Shown in pieces: positions 55,028 through 64,000 of a stretch of 64,000 nucleotides of DNA. Made by a program: the position numbers and the translations under genes. Where the stretch lies: contig JAEWMQ010000095.1 in assembly GCA_023393125.1 (NCBI GenBank), forward strand, positions 248,001-312,000. The letters run 5' to 3'. The notes under the pieces are model-generated. The model saw only the letters and a list, made by a program, of their open reading frames with translations. It was not told the DNA's origin and made no database searches. The stretch is from Bacillota bacterium. Lineage in GTDB: Bacteria; Bacillota; Clostridia; Lachnospirales; Cellulosilyticaceae. Positions within the stretch are counted from its first letter, which is position 1, and each line of letters begins with the position of its first letter.

Positions 55028-56254
55028 ATGAAAAAGTATAAGCTGAGGCCAGTTAATAGTTATTATTTTTATAAAAAGAAAAAGCTAAGGGCGAGGAGAA
55101 GACTACTTTTTGTGTGTAGTCTTGTTTGTGTAGTATTTATTGGTATATGTATAAACAAGGAGTTTGGTGAAGACCTTATCACCTTTTTTCCTTTTTTAGA
55201 GCAAGAATCTAAAGTTCCTCAAAAAGATGTTTACTTACCTACTACTGGCGTTAAGTATGACTTATATAAAGCACCTACAAAAGTAAAGGGGATTTACATT
55301 CCACCTAGCAAAATAATGGATTATGAGAGTTATATTACTATAGCAAGAGAAACAGGAATTAATAGTTTTATTATAGATGTTAAAAATGATAATGGATACC
55401 TGACTTTTGAGACAGAGAATGAAGAGTTAGTAGAGAAGGGCGTTGTACCAGCTAAGCCGCCTATGAAAGATGTTAATCGTATGATGACGAGGCTCTATGA
55501 AGAAGGAATCTACCCTATAGCAAGAGTAGTGGCTTTTAAAGATAATGTGATACCAAAGAAAGAGCCTGAACGTGCTATTAAGAATTTATCAGGGCAGGTC
55601 TACAAAACAAGTGCAGGAGATACGTGGCTTAATCCTTATAATAAGGATAATTGGGATTACCTCCTAGAAATTTGTGATGAGGCGGTTAAGCTAGGCTTTA
55701 AAGAAATACAATTTGATTATGTACGTTTTCATGAATCTATGAAACCTACCACTGTTATCCTAGATGAGACTATCTTAAAAACAGATATTATTACAGAATT
55801 TACAAAGTATGCCTGTGAGTATTTACAACCAAAGGGTGTGTATGTATCTGCAGATGTATTTGGTGCAGTTATCTTAAGTCAATTAGATGCTAGCATTGTA
55901 GGTCAAGACTTTGCAGCTATGAGTCAATATTTAGATTATATTTGTCCTATGGTCTATCCTTCTCATTATGCAGAGGGAACCTTTGGAATAAGCTACCCTC
56001 ATCTTGACGCTTATGATATAATATTAAATACAATGGAAGAGGGACAGGACTTAATTAGAGAAAATGAAAGAAGTAAGCGAAGGGCAATAATAAGGCCATG
56101 GCTACAGGATTTTACCCTAAAGAACTTAAAACCTTACCTGCTTTATGGTCCAGAGCAAATAAAAGCTCAGATTCAAGGGACTTATGATGCTGGACTTGAG
56201 GAATGGATTTTTTGGAATGCAGCAGGCAGATATACATTAGATGGCTTTAAATAA
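55028..56254 (+). CDS. DUF4015 putative glycoside hydrolase, membrane-anchored
   Basis: 408 residues. A basic N-terminus and one signal anchor (about 25-43; LLFVCSLVCVVFIGICI) place the rest outside the cell. The catalytic-like TIM-barrel region is of the DUF4015 type: KVKGIYIPPSKIMDYESYIT, INSFIIDVKNDNGYLTF, IARVVAFKDNVIP, FDYVRFHES, and SADVFGAVILS. Family members are called putative glycoside hydrolases; the substrate, perhaps cell wall, is unknown. ATG 55028 has weak GGGG upstream. Forms an operon with the two membrane proteins that follow. Confidence 0.87.
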   Translation: MKKYKLRPVNSYYFYKKKKLRARRRLLFVCSLVCVVFIGICINKEFGEDLITFFPFLEQESKVPQKDVYLPTTGVKYDLYKAPTKVKGIYIPPSKIMDYESYITIARETGINSFIIDVKNDNGYLTFETENEELVEKGVVPAKPPMKDVNRMMTRLYEEGIYPIARVVAFKDNVIPKKEPERAIKNLSGQVYKTSAGDTWLNPYNKDNWDYLLEICDEAVKLGFKEIQFDYVRFHESMKPTTVILDETILKTDIITEFTKYACEYLQPKGVYVSADVFGAVILSQLDASIVGQDFAAMSQYLDYICPMVYPSHYAEGTFGISYPHLDAYDIILNTMEEGQDLIRENERSKRRAIIRPWLQDFTLKNLKPYLLYGPEQIKAQIQGTYDAGLEEWIFWNAAGRYTLDGFK

Positions 56255-56278
56255 GTATAGGCAGGGGGATGAGATAAT

Positions 56279-56707
56279 TTGACAGATCAAAAGAAGATTA
56301 TTCTTATGACAAAGCTGGCTTTATATGAAAAAAATCATATGAAAGAAGATGAGGCTAGGCTAAATTATTTTATAGAGGATTATATATATATTAATAACTT
56401 TAAAACAAGGTTAGGGATTACCCTTATAACATTATTTTTTGTGGCCATGGGAGCATTAAATATTTTAAATGAGGGAATCATTTTTCCAAAATCTTTGTGG
56501 GAGTTTGCGGATATATACTTAAAACCCTACTTTTTACCTTGGATTATTGCTCTTATTATTTATACTTTTATTTCAACTGCTATTTATGGGCGCCAGTATC
56601 AGGTATCTAGACAAAGATTTAAGAATTATAGCAAGCTATTAAAAGAACTAGATACCTATGAAGAAGAGCGAAAGAGCGATGAGGGGGCAGAGTATGAAAT
56701 CGAATGA
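56279..56707 (+). CDS. hypothetical membrane protein, two helices
   Basis: 142 residues from TTG 56279 with AGGGGGATGAG upstream. Starts MTDQKKIILMTKLALYEKNH, helical cytoplasmic head, then two transmembrane segments (about 46-66 LGITLITLFFVAMGALNIL and 88-107 YFLPWIIALIIYTFISTAIY) and an acidic tail. No family recognised. It is 24 nt after the DUF4015 gene and overlaps the next gene, so it belongs to the same unit. Confidence 0.8.
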   Translation: MTDQKKIILMTKLALYEKNHMKEDEARLNYFIEDYIYINNFKTRLGITLITLFFVAMGALNILNEGIIFPKSLWEFADIYLKPYFLPWIIALIIYTFISTAIYGRQYQVSRQRFKNYSKLLKELDTYEEERKSDEGAEYEIE

Positions 56708-57704
56708 AGTACTGTTAGGTATGAGACAAAATATAATTAGTGAGTTTAAAAAATATGAGTATATTATTTTACCTTTTGTAAAGTTTATATTCATTTTAAG
56801 TGCTATACATATGTTAGTATCAGCCACTAATTATACAGGCATACTAAGTAGTATATTAGCGATTATATTTTTAGCACTTATTGGGACCTTTGTATCAGCA
56901 CAATGGATTTTAGTAGGTAGCATTTTAATAACAACAGTTTTTATCTTACCGGCAAATCCTATATTTGCAGTGTTGATGTTCGTATTACTTACTATTCTTT
57001 ATTTGGGATTCTTAAGATTCTTTCCTAAGGAAAGTGTGTTAATTATAGTAACTTTAATGGCATTTGCTATCAATATACCGTTATTAGTACCTATTGTTAT
57101 AGCTTTATTAGGCGGTTATGTTAGTGTTGTAATGCTTATGATTGGCACAATTCTATGGTTTATGGTGCCAGAGTTAACAGCAGTTATTCAATCCACTACA
57201 ATTAATAAAAGCGAGATAGTAGATTTAGCTACTAGTGTAAGTAAGATTGACTTTAATGCAATGTTGCTAGATGAAAAAATGTTAGCTATAGTAGTGGTGT
57301 TTTTTATTGTTTTTTCTGTAGTATATATTATTAGGAAACAATCTATAGACTATGCACCATATATTGCTATTGGAGTAGGTATGGTAGTTAATATATTAGG
57401 CTTTGGATTAGCTATATTATTTTTTGATGATATTGGTATGGGAATGACTAGCATTATTTTATGGACTATAGTTAGTGGAGCTGTGGCAGTAATAGTTCAA
57501 TTTTTTTCCGTAGCACTTGATTATCAAAGAGCAGAAGTTGTTCAATTTGAAGATGACGATAATTATTATTATGTTAAGGTAGTGCCTAAAATAAATGTAA
57601 AAGTGAGGCATAGTACTGTAAAACATGTTTATACTAATAACAAAGGGCCTAAAGATTTTAATAGTAGAATAATGGAACCTTATAACGAAGAAAAAGGTAT
57701 ATAA
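56694..57704 (+). CDS. polytopic membrane protein of unknown function
   Basis: 336 residues. I chose ATG 56694 (MKSNEVLLGMRQNIISEFKK), since GAGGGGG lies 6 nt away; the ATG at 56658 would overlap the upstream gene by 50 nt. About ten helices span residues 22-285 with an acidic to basic C-terminal tail (VVQFEDDDNYYYVKVVPKIN) of about 55 residues in the cytoplasm. No known transporter motif. It overlaps the upstream gene by 14 nt, so the two should act together. A terminator follows, separating it from cdaA. Confidence 0.8.
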   Translation: MKSNEVLLGMRQNIISEFKKYEYIILPFVKFIFILSAIHMLVSATNYTGILSSILAIIFLALIGTFVSAQWILVGSILITTVFILPANPIFAVLMFVLLTILYLGFLRFFPKESVLIIVTLMAFAINIPLLVPIVIALLGGYVSVVMLMIGTILWFMVPELTAVIQSTTINKSEIVDLATSVSKIDFNAMLLDEKMLAIVVVFFIVFSVVYIIRKQSIDYAPYIAIGVGMVVNILGFGLAILFFDDIGMGMTSIILWTIVSGAVAVIVQFFSVALDYQRAEVVQFEDDDNYYYVKVVPKINVKVRHSTVKHVYTNNKGPKDFNSRIMEPYNEEKGI

Positions 57705-57708
57705 TTAG

Positions 57709-57752
57709 GAAGGTACAAGCATATTATTAATAACAGGCTTGTACCTTTCTTT
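57709..57752 (+). terminator. intrinsic terminator before cdaA
   Basis: GAAGGTACAAGC and GCTTGTACCTTTC pair around a 16-nt loop, followed by TTTAA. Confidence 0.75.
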
Positions 57753-57872
57753 AACTTTAAGAAAGGATTCATTATTCAAGTGAATTATATAGAGTAGTCG
57801 AAAATTAAATACACCTAAGCGGTAAAACATGATATAATAGATTAGAAAATATGTATAAAGGAGTTTTGTTCG

Positions 57873-58730
57873 GTGGACGTAATAAAAGAGGCGCTTGATA
57901 AGATACCCTATCTAGGATTTCCGAATATTGGTATTAGAGATATTGTTGATATACTTGTTGTAGCATATCTTATTTATATTGTACTAGCGTGGATTAAAGA
58001 CACCAGGACTTGGGCGCTGTTTAAGGGTGTAATGATTGTCTTAGCCGTAGCTAGTGTGGCATATCTTTTCCAACTACATACATTGTGGTGGGTAGTTTCT
58101 AATGCCATTACAGTAGGTACTTTTGCTATTTTAGTTGTATTTCAGCCGGAACTTAGAAGGGCTTTAGAACAAATAGGTAGAGGTAAATTGTTTGAATCCT
58201 TAATTAGTACCTCGGATCAGGCCGAGGATGGACTGACAAATGAAGCTATTGATGCAATTGCAAAAGCTTCGCTGCACATGTCTAAATATAAAACAGGAGC
58301 ATTAATTGTACTTGAACAAGAGACTAGACTTGGTGATGTAGAAAGAACTGGAATCAAGATAGATGCCCTTATTTCTAGTCAATTACTCATTAATATTTTT
58401 GAAAAGAATACCCCTTTACATGATGGAGCAGTTATTATTAAAAATAATAGAGTATCTGCGGCTACTTGTTTCCTGCCTCTTTCAGACAGTATGGAGATTA
58501 GTAAGGACTTAGGTACAAGGCATAGGGCGGCTATTGGGATTTCTGAAGCTACAGATGCCCTTGTTATTGTTGTGTCTGAAGAAAATGGTATTATATCTTG
58601 TGTGAGAAATGGAAAGATAAAACGAGGACTAGATACAGAACTTATTAAAAAGATTCTCCTTTCTACTAGAAAGAAAAAACGTTCAGAGAGAAAAAAGGTA
58701 ATATGGAAAGGAAAGAGTAAGCATGAATAA
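57873..58730 (+). CDS. cdaA: diadenylate cyclase CdaA
   Basis: Membrane enzyme condensing two ATP to c-di-AMP. Three N-terminal helices (about 20-100; DIVDILVVAYLIYIVLAWIK) precede the DAC domain (about 105-265) with the active-site DGA at 184-186 and RHR at 216-218 (GTRHRAAIGISEATDALV). 285 residues, GTG start at 57873 with AAAGGAG 9 nt upstream. A TATAAT at about 57834 is the likely -10. It overlaps cdaR by 8 nt; the usual third gene glmM is not next. Confidence 0.97.
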   Translation: MDVIKEALDKIPYLGFPNIGIRDIVDILVVAYLIYIVLAWIKDTRTWALFKGVMIVLAVASVAYLFQLHTLWWVVSNAITVGTFAILVVFQPELRRALEQIGRGKLFESLISTSDQAEDGLTNEAIDAIAKASLHMSKYKTGALIVLEQETRLGDVERTGIKIDALISSQLLINIFEKNTPLHDGAVIIKNNRVSAATCFLPLSDSMEISKDLGTRHRAAIGISEATDALVIVVSEENGIISCVRNGKIKRGLDTELIKKILLSTRKKKRSERKKVIWKGKSKHE

Positions 58731-60072
58731 ATTATTTGCAGACAACCTTCCATGGAAAATCACATCATTAGTACTTGCTTTTATCCTTTGGCTTTTTGTT
58801 ATTAATACGCAAAACCCTATTCAGCCTCAAGAAATTTCAGGTGTTAACGTAGTTATTACTGGACTGGATGATTTGGAAGCTAAGGGTTATAAGTTAAAAA
58901 ATGAAAATGAAATAAAAAATCAGAACTTCAAAGTGGTTGTATCAGGGCCGCGTCTAGAAATTGATAAGTTAGTAAAGAATCCTCAGTTAATTACAGCCAC
59001 TCTTAATATGGCGGATTATATGGGAAACTTAACAGAAGCATCCTTGGCTGATACTGCCAACTATACAGTTAAGATTAATTTAGATAGTTATACCATTAGT
59101 GTGACAGATAAAAGACCGCAGGTAACAAAAGTGCTTATAGATAAAATTGATCAGAAATTGCAGAAGGTTACTTATGAGATGTCTAAAGACTTAACGGATA
59201 CGTATACTTTAATTGGGGATGGTGTACCTGTTATTACGCCAGACAAAGTAACCATTACAGGTCCTAAGTCAGATATTGATAGAGTTTCAGAAGCAAAAGT
59301 GTTTATCGAAGCAAAGGACTTTTCTGAAGAGAAGCTAGTAGCTCAGTTACCTATTAAGCTTTATGATGCGGAGGGGGCAGAAATTACTACCTTATCCTTA
59401 TCCACTGATACTGCAGAAGTGAAATTACCGATTGGTAGTGAAAAAGAAGTACCTATTAAAGTTAATTACACAGGAACACTTAAAGAAGGCCTAGTACTGA
59501 TTAATACCATTGTCTCACCGGAAAAGGTAAAACTTATTGGTAAGTCAGAGCTTTTAGCAGGTATTAAAGAAATAGAGCTTGAACCTATTGACCTAAGTAA
59601 GATAGAGAAAACAGACCTTATAGAGGTTAATATGAAGCTACCTGAGGGCGTTATGACCTTAATTGATAGTAAGGTGAATGTAAGTCTAGAAGTAATGGAA
59701 GAAGAAAGTCTAGAATATCCAATTCAGACTAATGAAATGGATTTAACAGTAATTGGTTTAGGTGATAATCTAACTTATGAGATCTTAACACCCAATATTC
59801 AAGTAGTATTAAGTGCATTACCTAATAAGCTACTTGGATACACAAAAGATGATATTAAGTTTTCATTAGACCTTACAGGCTATGAGCCAGGTGAGTATCA
59901 ATTACCGCTAATTATTACTCCGCCAGAAGATGTAAGAGTAGTAGGTTCGCCTATTAATATTGATGTTCGTATTAAGCAACTTGAAGCCCCGGTGCCTACA
60001 AATGAACCAGATCAAAATGGTCCAGGGAATACACAAGGAGGAGCTTCTAACAATACAGATGAAAATCAATAG
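58723..60072 (+). CDS. cdaR: CdaA regulatory protein (YbbR domains)
   Basis: 449 residues. One N-terminal transmembrane helix (about 9-29; ITSLVLAFILWLFVINTQNP) and then four extracellular YbbR-type repeats (about 30-400; KVTITGPKSDIDRV, KVKLIGKSELLAGI). The C-terminal tail (about 425-449) is Pro, Asn and Gly rich. CdaR binds and modulates CdaA; here it overlaps cdaA by 8 nt, so they are coupled. ATG 58723. Confidence 0.95.
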   Translation: MNKLFADNLPWKITSLVLAFILWLFVINTQNPIQPQEISGVNVVITGLDDLEAKGYKLKNENEIKNQNFKVVVSGPRLEIDKLVKNPQLITATLNMADYMGNLTEASLADTANYTVKINLDSYTISVTDKRPQVTKVLIDKIDQKLQKVTYEMSKDLTDTYTLIGDGVPVITPDKVTITGPKSDIDRVSEAKVFIEAKDFSEEKLVAQLPIKLYDAEGAEITTLSLSTDTAEVKLPIGSEKEVPIKVNYTGTLKEGLVLINTIVSPEKVKLIGKSELLAGIKEIELEPIDLSKIEKTDLIEVNMKLPEGVMTLIDSKVNVSLEVMEEESLEYPIQTNEMDLTVIGLGDNLTYEILTPNIQVVLSALPNKLLGYTKDDIKFSLDLTGYEPGEYQLPLIITPPEDVRVVGSPINIDVRIKQLEAPVPTNEPDQNGPGNTQGGASNNTDENQ

Positions 60073-60093
60073 TAAAAAATCTTGTAAATAGAG

Positions 60094-60139
60094 ACCATGC
60101 ATAGTCTAGAGTTATTACTCTGGGTATGCATGGTTTTTA
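60094..60139 (+). terminator. intrinsic terminator of cdaA-cdaR
   Basis: ACCATGCATA and TATGCATGGT pair, with an inner AGAGT/ACTCT stem, followed by TTTT. Confidence 0.85.
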
Positions 60140-60243
60140 TTGTTTTTTAGAAGTAAATCTAAATAAAGTGAAAGATTTCATGTATATATTTATTATAAAG
60201 TCACTTTTTTGATGTCATTTTTTATCTGTCTGTTAATAAGGGA

Positions 60244-60271
60244 TTGTAATTTTAGCAAGATAATATATAAT
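60244..60271 (+). promoter_or_regulatory. promoter of the esterase/alpha-galactosidase locus
   Basis: TTGTAA (60244-60249), 16-nt spacer, TATAAT (60266-60271), 130 nt ahead of the esterase start. The leader between is AT-rich without visible structure. Confidence 0.5.
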
Positions 60272-60400
60272 TAATTTAAGTTTAAAAAGTCATATTTTTA
60301 ATTAAAAATATTTAATATTAGGTTAGTTTAATAAGAAAGATAAAAATTAAGTAGTAGAAGTAAAAACAATAAAAAATCGACATGATAAAGGAGAGTGCAT

Positions 60401-61456
60401 ATGAATACAGAGAAATTAAGGCATGTATTACAAAGAGCACAAAATGGAGAAAAGCTAACCATTGGTTTTTTAGGCGGTTCCATTACGCAAGGTTGTAACC
60501 CAAGCTTACCTGAAAATGCTTATGTTGAAAAAGTTTATAAGTGGTTTAAAGAAAGATTTCCTAAAGCTAATATAAATAGAATTAATGTTGGTGTAGGGGC
60601 TACAGGTTCTTTAATAGGAGTCCATCGTGTAGAAAGAGATTTATTAGTACATAAGCCAGATTTAGTATTTGTTGAATTTGCCGCTAATGATGTACCGCCT
60701 AAAGAAAAAACGAACCTCTCATATGAAAGTTTAATAAGACGTATTCTAAAGACGTTAAAAGATGTGGCAGTTGTTGAGATTTTTATGACTTTACAAGATG
60801 GTACAAGTGCGGAAGAAGAACAGGCTGCGATTGCCAAGTATTATGGCATACCAACAGTAAGCTATAGACAAGAAATTTTCAAGGAAATTGCTAAAGGGAC
60901 ATATACATGGGAGGACATTGAAACAGATGAAGTTCATCCTAATGATAGGGGACATGGTATCATTGCAAACTTAGTAGCAGATTTAGTAGAGGATGTTATT
61001 AGCAACCCTACTTTAGAGGATAAGCATGATAATATGCCACAAGTACCTTTATATGGTGCACCTTATGAAAAGGGAAAGCTTTTAACTTGTAAGGAAATAT
61101 CCTATATAAAAAAAGTGGGATTTGAAGCAAGTAAAGAGCAGTTTAGAACTATAGGAGATGGCTACCAAAACAAAGAAGAAGCTAAGGAAGCTGAGCTAGT
61201 ATGTGAATTAGAAGGAAGTCATATCTTCCTATTGTATGTTAAAGGAATAGAAGAGATAAGAGGAAAAGTCATGATTACAATTGATGATGAGCCAGCTACT
61301 GTGCTTGATACTTATTTTGACAATGGTTGGGGGAATTATCCTGAGACCTATCCTATTCTAGAAGATGGTGATTATAAGAAACATAAGGTAACTTTAACAG
61401 TAATGGGGGCTCCTGATAAACAACTAGTAAGTATATTAGGATTTTTAGTTTCATAA
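60401..61456 (+). CDS. SGNH/GDSL-type esterase, probable carbohydrate acetylesterase
   Basis: 351 residues, no signal peptide, thus cytoplasmic. SGNH blocks are all present: GFLGGSITQG (nucleophile Ser), GVGATGS, FVEFAANDV and DEVHPNDRGH (Asp-His). A C-terminal beta-rich domain of about 130 residues follows. Likely deacetylates imported acetylated oligosaccharides, for example mannan or xylan fragments; substrate is inferred from the adjacent alpha-galactosidase. ATG 60401 is preferred to GTG 60395, with AAAGGAG 7 nt upstream. Confidence 0.85.
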   Translation: MNTEKLRHVLQRAQNGEKLTIGFLGGSITQGCNPSLPENAYVEKVYKWFKERFPKANINRINVGVGATGSLIGVHRVERDLLVHKPDLVFVEFAANDVPPKEKTNLSYESLIRRILKTLKDVAVVEIFMTLQDGTSAEEEQAAIAKYYGIPTVSYRQEIFKEIAKGTYTWEDIETDEVHPNDRGHGIIANLVADLVEDVISNPTLEDKHDNMPQVPLYGAPYEKGKLLTCKEISYIKKVGFEASKEQFRTIGDGYQNKEEAKEAELVCELEGSHIFLLYVKGIEEIRGKVMITIDDEPATVLDTYFDNGWGNYPETYPILEDGDYKKHKVTLTVMGAPDKQLVSILGFLVS

Positions 61457-61499
61457 ATAGATCAATGAGTAACGATAAATAAACTTAAGGAGATAGGAT

Positions 61500-63689
61500 A
61501 TGGCAATTAAATACTATGAAAGTGAACGCGTTTTTAAATTAGATACACCACAGTCCACATATATGTTAGGAATTGTTGATGAGGAGAATTTTGTTGGTCA
61601 TATTTATTATGGTAAAAGAGTAGAGGATTATCATTTAAGCTATTTAATGAGAACAAATGAAAATCCGTATGTACCTAGTACTAATAATAGAGATAGGGGA
61701 AGTTTTTTAGATAGTTTTCCTATGGAATATTCAACACATGGTATTGGAGATTTTAGAGAAAGCTGCTTAAGTGTAAAGTCTCCAATCGGACATAGTGCAT
61801 GCCATTTATCTTATGTAAGTCATACGATTTATGAAGGTAAAAAATCATTAGAAGGCTTACCAGCGACGTTTGGTGAAAACAATGAATGTACAACGTTAGA
61901 ACTTGTCTGTAGGGATAACGTTCTAGATTTAGAAGTGGTACTTAGTTATACGGTTTTTGAACATTTAGATGTTGTGACTAGAAATACTAGAATCATTAAC
62001 AAACATACAGAGCCCATTATTCTTACTAAAGCATTATCTATATGTTTAGATATGGATAATAGAGATTTTGAGCTTCTTACTTTACATGGCTCTTGGGCTA
62101 GGGAGCGTCATATACAACGCAGAAAAGTAGGCTATGGTAAACAAGGAACTTCTTCAATTAGAGGAGAATCTAGCCATCAAGATCATCCCTTTATGGCACT
62201 AGTGACAGCAGATACTACCGAGGATAAAGGGGAAGTTTATGGTTTCCATTTTGTTTACTCTGGTAACTTTATGGCACAAGTAGAATGTAATCAGTTTGAT
62301 AGTGTAAGAGCAGTGATGGGTATTGAACCTACTGACTTTAGCTGGGAGTTAAAGAAACAAGCTACATTTACTACACCAGAGGTTGTTATGGTGTATTCAG
62401 ATGAAGGACTTGGAAAGATGAGTAGAACACTTCATGATTTATATCGTAATCATTTAATTAGAGGGAAGTATAAAGATAAAAAACGTCCAATCTTAATTAA
62501 TAACTGGGAAGCAACTTATTTCGATTTTGATACAGATAAATTACTATCCATTGCTAAAGAAGCTTCTTCATTAGGAATAGAGATGCTGGTTATGGATGAT
62601 GGTTGGTTTGGTAATAGAAGTAGTGATAACTGTGCATTAGGAGATTGGCAAGTTAACGAAGAGAAGATTAAAGGTGGCCTAAAATACTTAGTAGATGAAG
62701 TGAATAAATTAGGCATGTCTTTTGGTATTTGGTTTGAACCAGAGATGATTTCTCCAGATTCAGATTTATACCGGGCTCATCCAGATTGGGCAATTGGGGT
62801 ACCTAGTAGAGTAGGGACCTTATGCCGTAATCAATATGTATTAGATTTATCAAGGCAAGATGTAAGAGATTATGTTTATGAGTGTTTAAGAAAAGTACTA
62901 AGCAGTGCGAATATTACCTATGTCAAATGGGATATGAATCGCCCATTAACAGATTTAGGAAGCCATTATTTAGGAGCTAATGAGCAAGGTGAGCTTTATC
63001 ACCGTTATGTATTAGGTGTATATGAACTTCAGCAAAGATTAATAGATGAATTCCCAGATATACTTTTAGAAAACTGTTCTGGTGGTGGTGCAAGATTTGA
63101 CCCAGGTATGCTTTACTATAGTCCTCAAATTTGGTGTTCGGATGATACCGATGCCATTGAAAGATTAAAGATTCAAGAAGGAACAGCACTTATTTATCCA
63201 TTATCAGCTATAGGTGCTCATGTAAGTGACTGTCCTAACCATACAGTAGGTAGAACAACACCTTTTGAAACAAGAGGCTATGTAGCTTTATTAGGTACAT
63301 TTGGTTATGAATTAGATGTTACTCGTATACCAGAAGAAGATAGAGCTATGATTCCAGACCAAGTAGCTATGTATCATAAATATAATGATTTAGTAAGAGA
63401 AGGGGATTATTACCGTATTGCTTCTTACAGCCAAAATCATATGTATGATTGTTGGTCAGTTGTATCAAAAGATAAGAAGGAAGCTTTAGTTACTTTTATT
63501 CAAGTCATGGCGAGGCCTAACTATCATAGTAGAAGGATTTACTTAAAAGGGTTAAATCCAAAGGCATTTTACCGTATTGAAGGGACTAAGGAAGTTTATG
63601 CAGGAGATGTTTTAATGCATGCAGGGCTTAATATACAAAATGTATTTGGAGACTTTAAAGGAAAGCTCATTCACTTAATTGCAGAATAG
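61500..63689 (+). CDS. alpha-galactosidase, GH36
   Basis: Cytoplasmic enzyme removing alpha-1,6-galactose from galactomannan oligosaccharides or raffinose sugars. 729 residues. Beta-sandwich N-terminal domain (about 1-325), TIM barrel (about 330-620) with NNWEATYFDF, MLVMDDGWFG, the nucleophile Asp478 in VKWDMNR and acid/base Asp548 in WCSDDTDA, and the CSGGGARFDPGM segment. These numbers agree with the catalytic Asp pair of Geobacillus GH36 enzymes. AAGGAG upstream of ATG 61500. 43 nt after the esterase, same operon. Confidence 0.96.
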   Translation: MAIKYYESERVFKLDTPQSTYMLGIVDEENFVGHIYYGKRVEDYHLSYLMRTNENPYVPSTNNRDRGSFLDSFPMEYSTHGIGDFRESCLSVKSPIGHSACHLSYVSHTIYEGKKSLEGLPATFGENNECTTLELVCRDNVLDLEVVLSYTVFEHLDVVTRNTRIINKHTEPIILTKALSICLDMDNRDFELLTLHGSWARERHIQRRKVGYGKQGTSSIRGESSHQDHPFMALVTADTTEDKGEVYGFHFVYSGNFMAQVECNQFDSVRAVMGIEPTDFSWELKKQATFTTPEVVMVYSDEGLGKMSRTLHDLYRNHLIRGKYKDKKRPILINNWEATYFDFDTDKLLSIAKEASSLGIEMLVMDDGWFGNRSSDNCALGDWQVNEEKIKGGLKYLVDEVNKLGMSFGIWFEPEMISPDSDLYRAHPDWAIGVPSRVGTLCRNQYVLDLSRQDVRDYVYECLRKVLSSANITYVKWDMNRPLTDLGSHYLGANEQGELYHRYVLGVYELQQRLIDEFPDILLENCSGGGARFDPGMLYYSPQIWCSDDTDAIERLKIQEGTALIYPLSAIGAHVSDCPNHTVGRTTPFETRGYVALLGTFGYELDVTRIPEEDRAMIPDQVAMYHKYNDLVREGDYYRIASYSQNHMYDCWSVVSKDKKEALVTFIQVMARPNYHSRRIYLKGLNPKAFYRIEGTKEVYAGDVLMHAGLNIQNVFGDFKGKLIHLIAE

Positions 63690-63701
63690 GAGGAGAGTCT
63701 T

Positions 63702-63944
63702 ATGCAACTTATTTTTGCTATATTTTGTATTATCTTTGGCGTAACTGTAGTGGTTATGCCAAAGAGAGAAATAATTGATTTGATTCTTATGGGCAAAAGC
63801 TACTTGTATGAAGATAAGCTTTATCGGTTAGATAAAATAATAATCATCTTTCGTATTATAAGTGGTATCGTAGCAGCTATTGGAATTTATATTTGCTTTA
63901 CTTATGTTTACTATATGTTTATTAATCCAAGTTCTATAGCATAG
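63702..63944 (+). CDS. small two-helix membrane protein
   Basis: 80 residues from ATG 63702 with GGAGGAGAG upstream. Two transmembrane segments (about 2-20 and 49-73) joined by a charged loop (MPKREIIDLILMGKSYLYED). No family recognised. 12 nt after the GH36 gene, so translated from the same mRNA. Confidence 0.75.
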   Translation: MQLIFAIFCIIFGVTVVVMPKREIIDLILMGKSYLYEDKLYRLDKIIIIFRIISGIVAAIGIYICFTYVYYMFINPSSIA

Positions 63945-63958
63945 GAAGGTGAAGCTAT

Positions 63959-64000
63959 ATGGGGAGAATAGAAATTATTGAGAACGGTATTTATATCACC
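63959..64000 (+). CDS. partial gene at the right edge
   Basis: ATG 63959 with AGGAAGGTGAAG 5-12 nt upstream opens a frame reading MGRIEIIENGIYIT to the window end. Too short to identify. Same direction and 14 nt after the previous gene, so probably the next gene of the carbohydrate locus. Confidence 0.5.
   Translation, partial: MGRIEIIENGIYIT

Overview
The window looks like part of the chromosome of a low-GC, endospore-forming, plant-polysaccharide-degrading anaerobic Firmicute, most likely a Lachnospirales/Cellulosilyticum-type clostridium. The grounds are the AT-rich sequence, strong Shine-Dalgarno sites, a SpoIIE gene with a Spo0A-type promoter, a secreted GH10 xylanase with CBM22 and CBM3 modules, and GH130 and GH36 enzymes. 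The species assignment is an inference.

Layout. 0-8 kb: end of cobS, a DUF6483-type gene, then on the minus strand the xylanase and a chemotaxis receptor, an EamA exporter, a structured leader RNA with terminator before queT, and hpf. 8-16 kb: secA, then a sugar ABC transporter (lipoprotein, two permeases), a YesL-like protein and a GH130 phosphorylase that probably import and phosphorolyse mannosides. 16-21 kb: an orphan gene, tRNA-Met and tRNA-Val, an ArAE-type membrane protein, and spoIIE.

21-43 kb is an accessory island set inside the usually compact spoIIE-tilS-hpt-ftsH neighbourhood. Its core is one tightly overlapping operon (23.2-36.8 kb): two paralogous DUF4132 giants, a MoxR AAA+ ATPase, a 1231-residue DUF5682-VWA fusion, a double-SWIM zinc-finger protein and a small protein. 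The order recalls the uncharacterised yehI-yehL-yehM-yehP-yehQ genes of E. coli. On both sides lies polymorphic-toxin debris: RHS repeat and toxin-tail fragments, a Hint fragment, and many intact, frameshifted or chimeric immunity-like genes. A 154-bp block at 93% identity occurs on each side of the operon. Two unexplained structured inverted-repeat elements lie at 41.9-42.5 kb.

43-64 kb returns to housekeeping: tilS-hpt-ftsH; birA, DUF6145, an ECF S component, coaBC and coaX (biotin and pantothenate/CoA metabolism); dusB; greA-lysS behind a consensus promoter; a DUF4015 hydrolase with two membrane proteins; cdaA-cdaR (c-di-AMP synthesis); and a carbohydrate locus with an SGNH esterase, a GH36 alpha-galactosidase and a small membrane protein, ending in a partial gene at the right edge.

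Limits: family names come from recognising motifs by eye. No database search, folding program or alignment software was used.
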